Shown here: positions 61,675 to 64,000 of the stretch, piece by piece | How the letters are laid out: each line of letters starts with the position of its first letter | How positions within the stretch are numbered: the stretch's first letter is position 1 | Assembly: GCA_009694375.1 (NCBI GenBank) | Contig: SHVB01000010.1 | Location: 1 to 64,000 of the forward strand | DNA from: Acidimicrobiia bacterium | GTDB lineage: Bacteria > Actinomycetota > Acidimicrobiia > Acidimicrobiales > VFJN01 | Reading direction: 5' to 3' | Length of the DNA: 64,000 bases | Made by a program: the position numbers and the translations under genes | Notes under the pieces: model-generated | The model's input: the letters and a program-made list of their open reading frames with translations, nothing else | Databases searched by the model: none | What the model was told of the DNA's origin: nothing

Positions 61675-62584
61675 GGAGGACCAGCCGGAGGATGTTGGGT
61701 TCGTGGCTGATCTCGAGCAATTCGGTTTCGCCGAGGTAATCGCCGTCGACCTGGTAGGGGAAAGGCCCGTAGCCCGTCACGGTGAGGCGGGCGAGGTCGC
61801 TGCGGTAGTCCGTCCAACGTGACGTGCGCAGGTGCCGGCCTTGGCCGAGGGCGGAGCCGATGATGCGCAGGGTGCGGCCGAAGGCGAGGGTGCGCAGGGT
61901 GACTACGGCCAGCCCGCGCTCCAGGGTGGTTTCAGGGGCCAGATTGAGGGGCCGATTGCCGAGGTAGGTGTAGGGGTTCGTGTTGAGACAGATCGACAGG
62001 TACCCATCGTCCACCACCGTCCCGTCCTCGTAACGCACGGAAAAGCGCGGGCGGCTGCGGTCGTAGTGGCGTATCCAGGTGTCGAATCCGGCAAAGATAA
62101 ACAGCGGATGACCGGCGTAGCGCTTGAGTCCAGACCGCCTCTCCACCTGGGCCACCGCCGCCGCGTCGAAGCCCATACCCACATGGAAGAGGAAGTAGCG
62201 GCCGTTTACCGTGCCCAGCCCGACGCGCTTGATGCGCCCGGCGTCGAGGGCGTCGAGGAGGTCGCTGGTGGCCTCGATGGGGTCGTTGGGCAGGCCGATG
62301 GTGCGGGCGAACACATTGGTGGACCCCCCGGGAAGCGCCGCCAGGGCACAGGGGGTGCCGGCGAGTCCGTTGGCGGCCTCATTGAGGGTGCCATCGCCAC
62401 CGAGTACGACCACCACATCGGCGCCCGCCGCCGCCGCCCCCTGGGCGAGGCGGGTGGCATGGCCGCGCCTACTGGTCTCGGCGAGGGTGACGGCGTGATC
62501 GGCGGAGAGGGCCTTTTGGATGACGACCCGGCGCCGGGCGGTGACCGAGGACGCCGCCGAGTTGACCAACAGGAGCACGCGCAT
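61667..62584 (-). CDS. diacylglycerol/lipid kinase family protein
   Basis: A 305-residue DAGK-catalytic-domain protein with GGDGT at residues 62-66 (VVVLGGDGTLNEAANG). It then follows the YegS/DgkB pattern (GTNVFA-like segment SGSTNVFARTIGL variant GGSTNVFAR; a QVDGDYLG near the end). The ATG at 62584 is chosen over 62659. It phosphorylates diacylglycerol or a related lipid, or is a YegS-like lipid kinase. It converges on the GDPD. Confidence 0.9.
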   Translation of the reverse strand: MRVLLLVNSAASSVTARRRVVIQKALSADHAVTLAETSRRGHATRLAQGAAAAGADVVVVLGGDGTLNEAANGLAGTPCALAALPGGSTNVFARTIGLPNDPIEATSDLLDALDAGRIKRVGLGTVNGRYFLFHVGMGFDAAAVAQVERRSGLKRYAGHPLFIFAGFDTWIRHYDRSRPRFSVRYEDGTVVDDGYLSICLNTNPYTYLGNRPLNLAPETTLERGLAVVTLRTLAFGRTLRIIGSALGQGRHLRTSRWTDYRSDLARLTVTGYGPFPYQVDGDYLGETELLEISHEPNILRLVLPS

Positions 62585-62667
62585 CACAACCCTGAACCTA
62601 CCCGCCCCGCCTGTGGGCGATGACGCCTCGGTTGGAAGCATCGTGGGGCAACGTGCCACGATGCGGT

Positions 62668-63444
62668 ATGCACGTTGTCGTCTGTGTGAAACAGATCCCC
62701 GACCCCGCCGAGCCGGGCAAACTCGAAGGTGACCTCACGCTGGATCGCAGCGGGAAACTCATCCTCGACGAGTCCGATAGCTACGGCGTCGAAATGGCCC
62801 TGCAGCTGGTGGACAAAGCCGGTGGAGGGGAAGTGACCTTGGTCTCCATGGCTCCCAACAACGAGAACAGTGGTCTTCGTACCGCCCTCGCCATGGGGGC
62901 CGCCAAGGCGATTCTCATTTCTGATCCGGTTCTTTCCGGTGCCGGTGCCCTCGACACCGCCAAGGTTCTCGCCGCCGCGATCAAGTCCGCCGAGCCCGAT
63001 CTTGTGCTGGCGGCCACCGAATCGAGTGATGGCTACACCGGAACCGTTCCCGAGCAGATCGCCGCACTATTGGGCCTGCCTTCGATCACCTTCGCCAAGG
63101 AGGTGCACATCGACGGCCAGAGCGTGAATGTGCGCCGCCAGACCGAAGACGGGTACGACGAGGTCACCTGCTCGCTTCCCGCGGTGGTGTCGGTGACCGC
63201 TGGGGTGGTGGAGCCTCGCTACCCCTCCTTCAAGGGGATCATGGCCGCTAAATCCAAGCCGGTCGAAGAGCAAACAGTGGTCGGATTGGGTCTCGATCCG
63301 GCTCGGGTGGGAGCGGCGGGGGCCGGCCAGGAAATCGTGGCCGTGGAAGACGCCCCCGTGCGCGAGGCGGGCGAAATCATCGTGGACGACGGCGAAGCAT
63401 TTACGAACATTGTCAGTTTCCTGGATGGCCTCAAGGTCATCTGA
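62668..63444 (+). CDS. etfB: electron transfer flavoprotein beta subunit
   Basis: A 258-residue ETF beta. MHVVVCVKQIPDP opens it and the signature VLAATESSDGYTGTVPEQ lies at about 110-130. It accepts electrons from acyl-CoA dehydrogenases together with EtfA, encoded next. The ATG at 62668 is 48 bp inside a longer frame and fits the family start. Confidence 0.95.
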   Translation: MHVVVCVKQIPDPAEPGKLEGDLTLDRSGKLILDESDSYGVEMALQLVDKAGGGEVTLVSMAPNNENSGLRTALAMGAAKAILISDPVLSGAGALDTAKVLAAAIKSAEPDLVLAATESSDGYTGTVPEQIAALLGLPSITFAKEVHIDGQSVNVRRQTEDGYDEVTCSLPAVVSVTAGVVEPRYPSFKGIMAAKSKPVEEQTVVGLGLDPARVGAAGAGQEIVAVEDAPVREAGEIIVDDGEAFTNIVSFLDGLKVI

Positions 63445-63473
63445 GGCCCGGATTTCGAGGAGAGAGAACGCAC

Positions 63474-64000
63474 ATGGCTCTGAAGAGCATTTGGGTGTAC
63501 GCCGAAGCCACCAACGGCAACATCACACCCCTCAGTCTGGAACTTTTGGCCAAGGCTCGCACGCTTGGTGGTGCCGTGGAGGTTGTCTACGGCGGTGCCG
63601 ATGCGGAGTCCGTGGCCAGCGAGGTGGGGGCTCATGGTGCCACCAAGATCCACAGCACCGGCGACCTCGCGGCTTCTCTGCCGGGCGTTCCGGTGGCCTC
63701 GGCTATTGCCAAGGCCGTGGCGGATGGCAACGGCCCGGATTTGATCATGTTCGGCACCACCTACGACGGTCGCGACATTGCTGCTCGTTTGTCCGTGGCG
63801 TTGGATCAGCCCGTGATCACCAACAACATCGACATCGAACTAGACGGTGATGTCGTCGTGGTCACCGAACCGATTTTCGGTGGCATGAAACTGGTGAAGA
63901 CGAAGTTCACGGCCGCGGGGCCGCATATCGCCTTGTTCCGTCCCAAGTCCTTTGTGGCCGAAGAGGCGGGGGGTGCCCCCGCCGAGGTGGTCTCCTTGGA
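63474..64000 (+). CDS. etfA: electron transfer flavoprotein alpha subunit, 3' truncated
   Basis: The first 175 residues of EtfA: MALKSIWVYAEATNGNITPL at the start, AKARTLGGAVEVVYGG, then YDGRDIAARLSVALDQPV and FGGMKLVKTKFT. The C-terminal FAD-binding half lies past the window. GGAGAGAG precedes the ATG, which is 29 bp after etfB. It is the FAD-binding partner that passes electrons on to ETF-quinone oxidoreductase. Confidence 0.95.
   Translation, partial: MALKSIWVYAEATNGNITPLSLELLAKARTLGGAVEVVYGGADAESVASEVGAHGATKIHSTGDLAASLPGVPVASAIAKAVADGNGPDLIMFGTTYDGRDIAARLSVALDQPVITNNIDIELDGDVVVVTEPIFGGMKLVKTKFTAAGPHIALFRPKSFVAEEAGGAPAEVVSL

Overview
The window is high-GC, densely packed bacterial DNA with short intergenic gaps, many ATGA, GTGA and TTGA start/stop overlaps and frequent GTG or TTG starts. 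A WhiB1-type regulator next to a PdtaS-type kinase, an ArsA-like ATPase pair, a DUF3107 protein, a class E sortase and many acyl-CoA dehydrogenases and ligases point to an actinobacterium. The mixture, including a complete System I cytochrome c maturation operon, would suit the Acidimicrobiia (Ilumatobacter-like), but no rRNA or other decisive marker is present. No tRNA, rRNA, CRISPR array, IS element, prophage or origin was seen, and no gene-free stretch exceeds about 170 bp.

Positions 1-36400 are a catabolic island for CoA-activated, probably bulky hydrophobic or steroid-like substrates. It holds five AMP-forming acyl-CoA ligases (the first cut by the window edge), three two-gene acyl-CoA dehydrogenase pairs, three ACMSD-like amidohydrolases, a DUF35 protein with a thiolase that lacks the usual cysteine, two P450s, three SDR/ALDH-type dehydrogenases, two crotonases, a class III CoA-transferase, two thioesterases and a DUF2889 protein. 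A 437-residue protein made of two fused TetR modules lies in the middle. Four promoters in the island carry a conserved asymmetric site, TGAC-N6-GTTAG (2293, 14445, 27200, 34443). One of them is the promoter of the fused regulator itself, so this looks like a local regulon.

Positions 36400-43640 are mixed: a single TetR, a zinc alcohol dehydrogenase, a small membrane protein, a glycosyltransferase divergent from a GH63-like hydrolase of the mannosylglycerate/glucosylglycerate type, a DUF5317 membrane protein, three consecutive exported proteins that share a small two-cysteine domain on three different anchors, and an enoyl-CoA hydratase.

Positions 43640-51100 hold a class E sortase divergent from a ccmABCDEFGHI-like operon. 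Positions 51100-64000 are housekeeping and redox genes: a SixA-like phosphatase, cysteine desulfurase and SufR-like regulator; an Mrp-type Fe-S carrier; a molybdenum oxidoreductase with a membrane cytochrome b; DUF3107; the ArsA-like pair; a zinc-ribbon protein; a PdtaS-like kinase convergent with whiB1 (which has a CRP-like site upstream); a glycerophosphodiesterase; a lipid kinase; and etfB-etfA (etfA cut by the window edge). The electron transfer flavoprotein would accept electrons from the acyl-CoA dehydrogenases.
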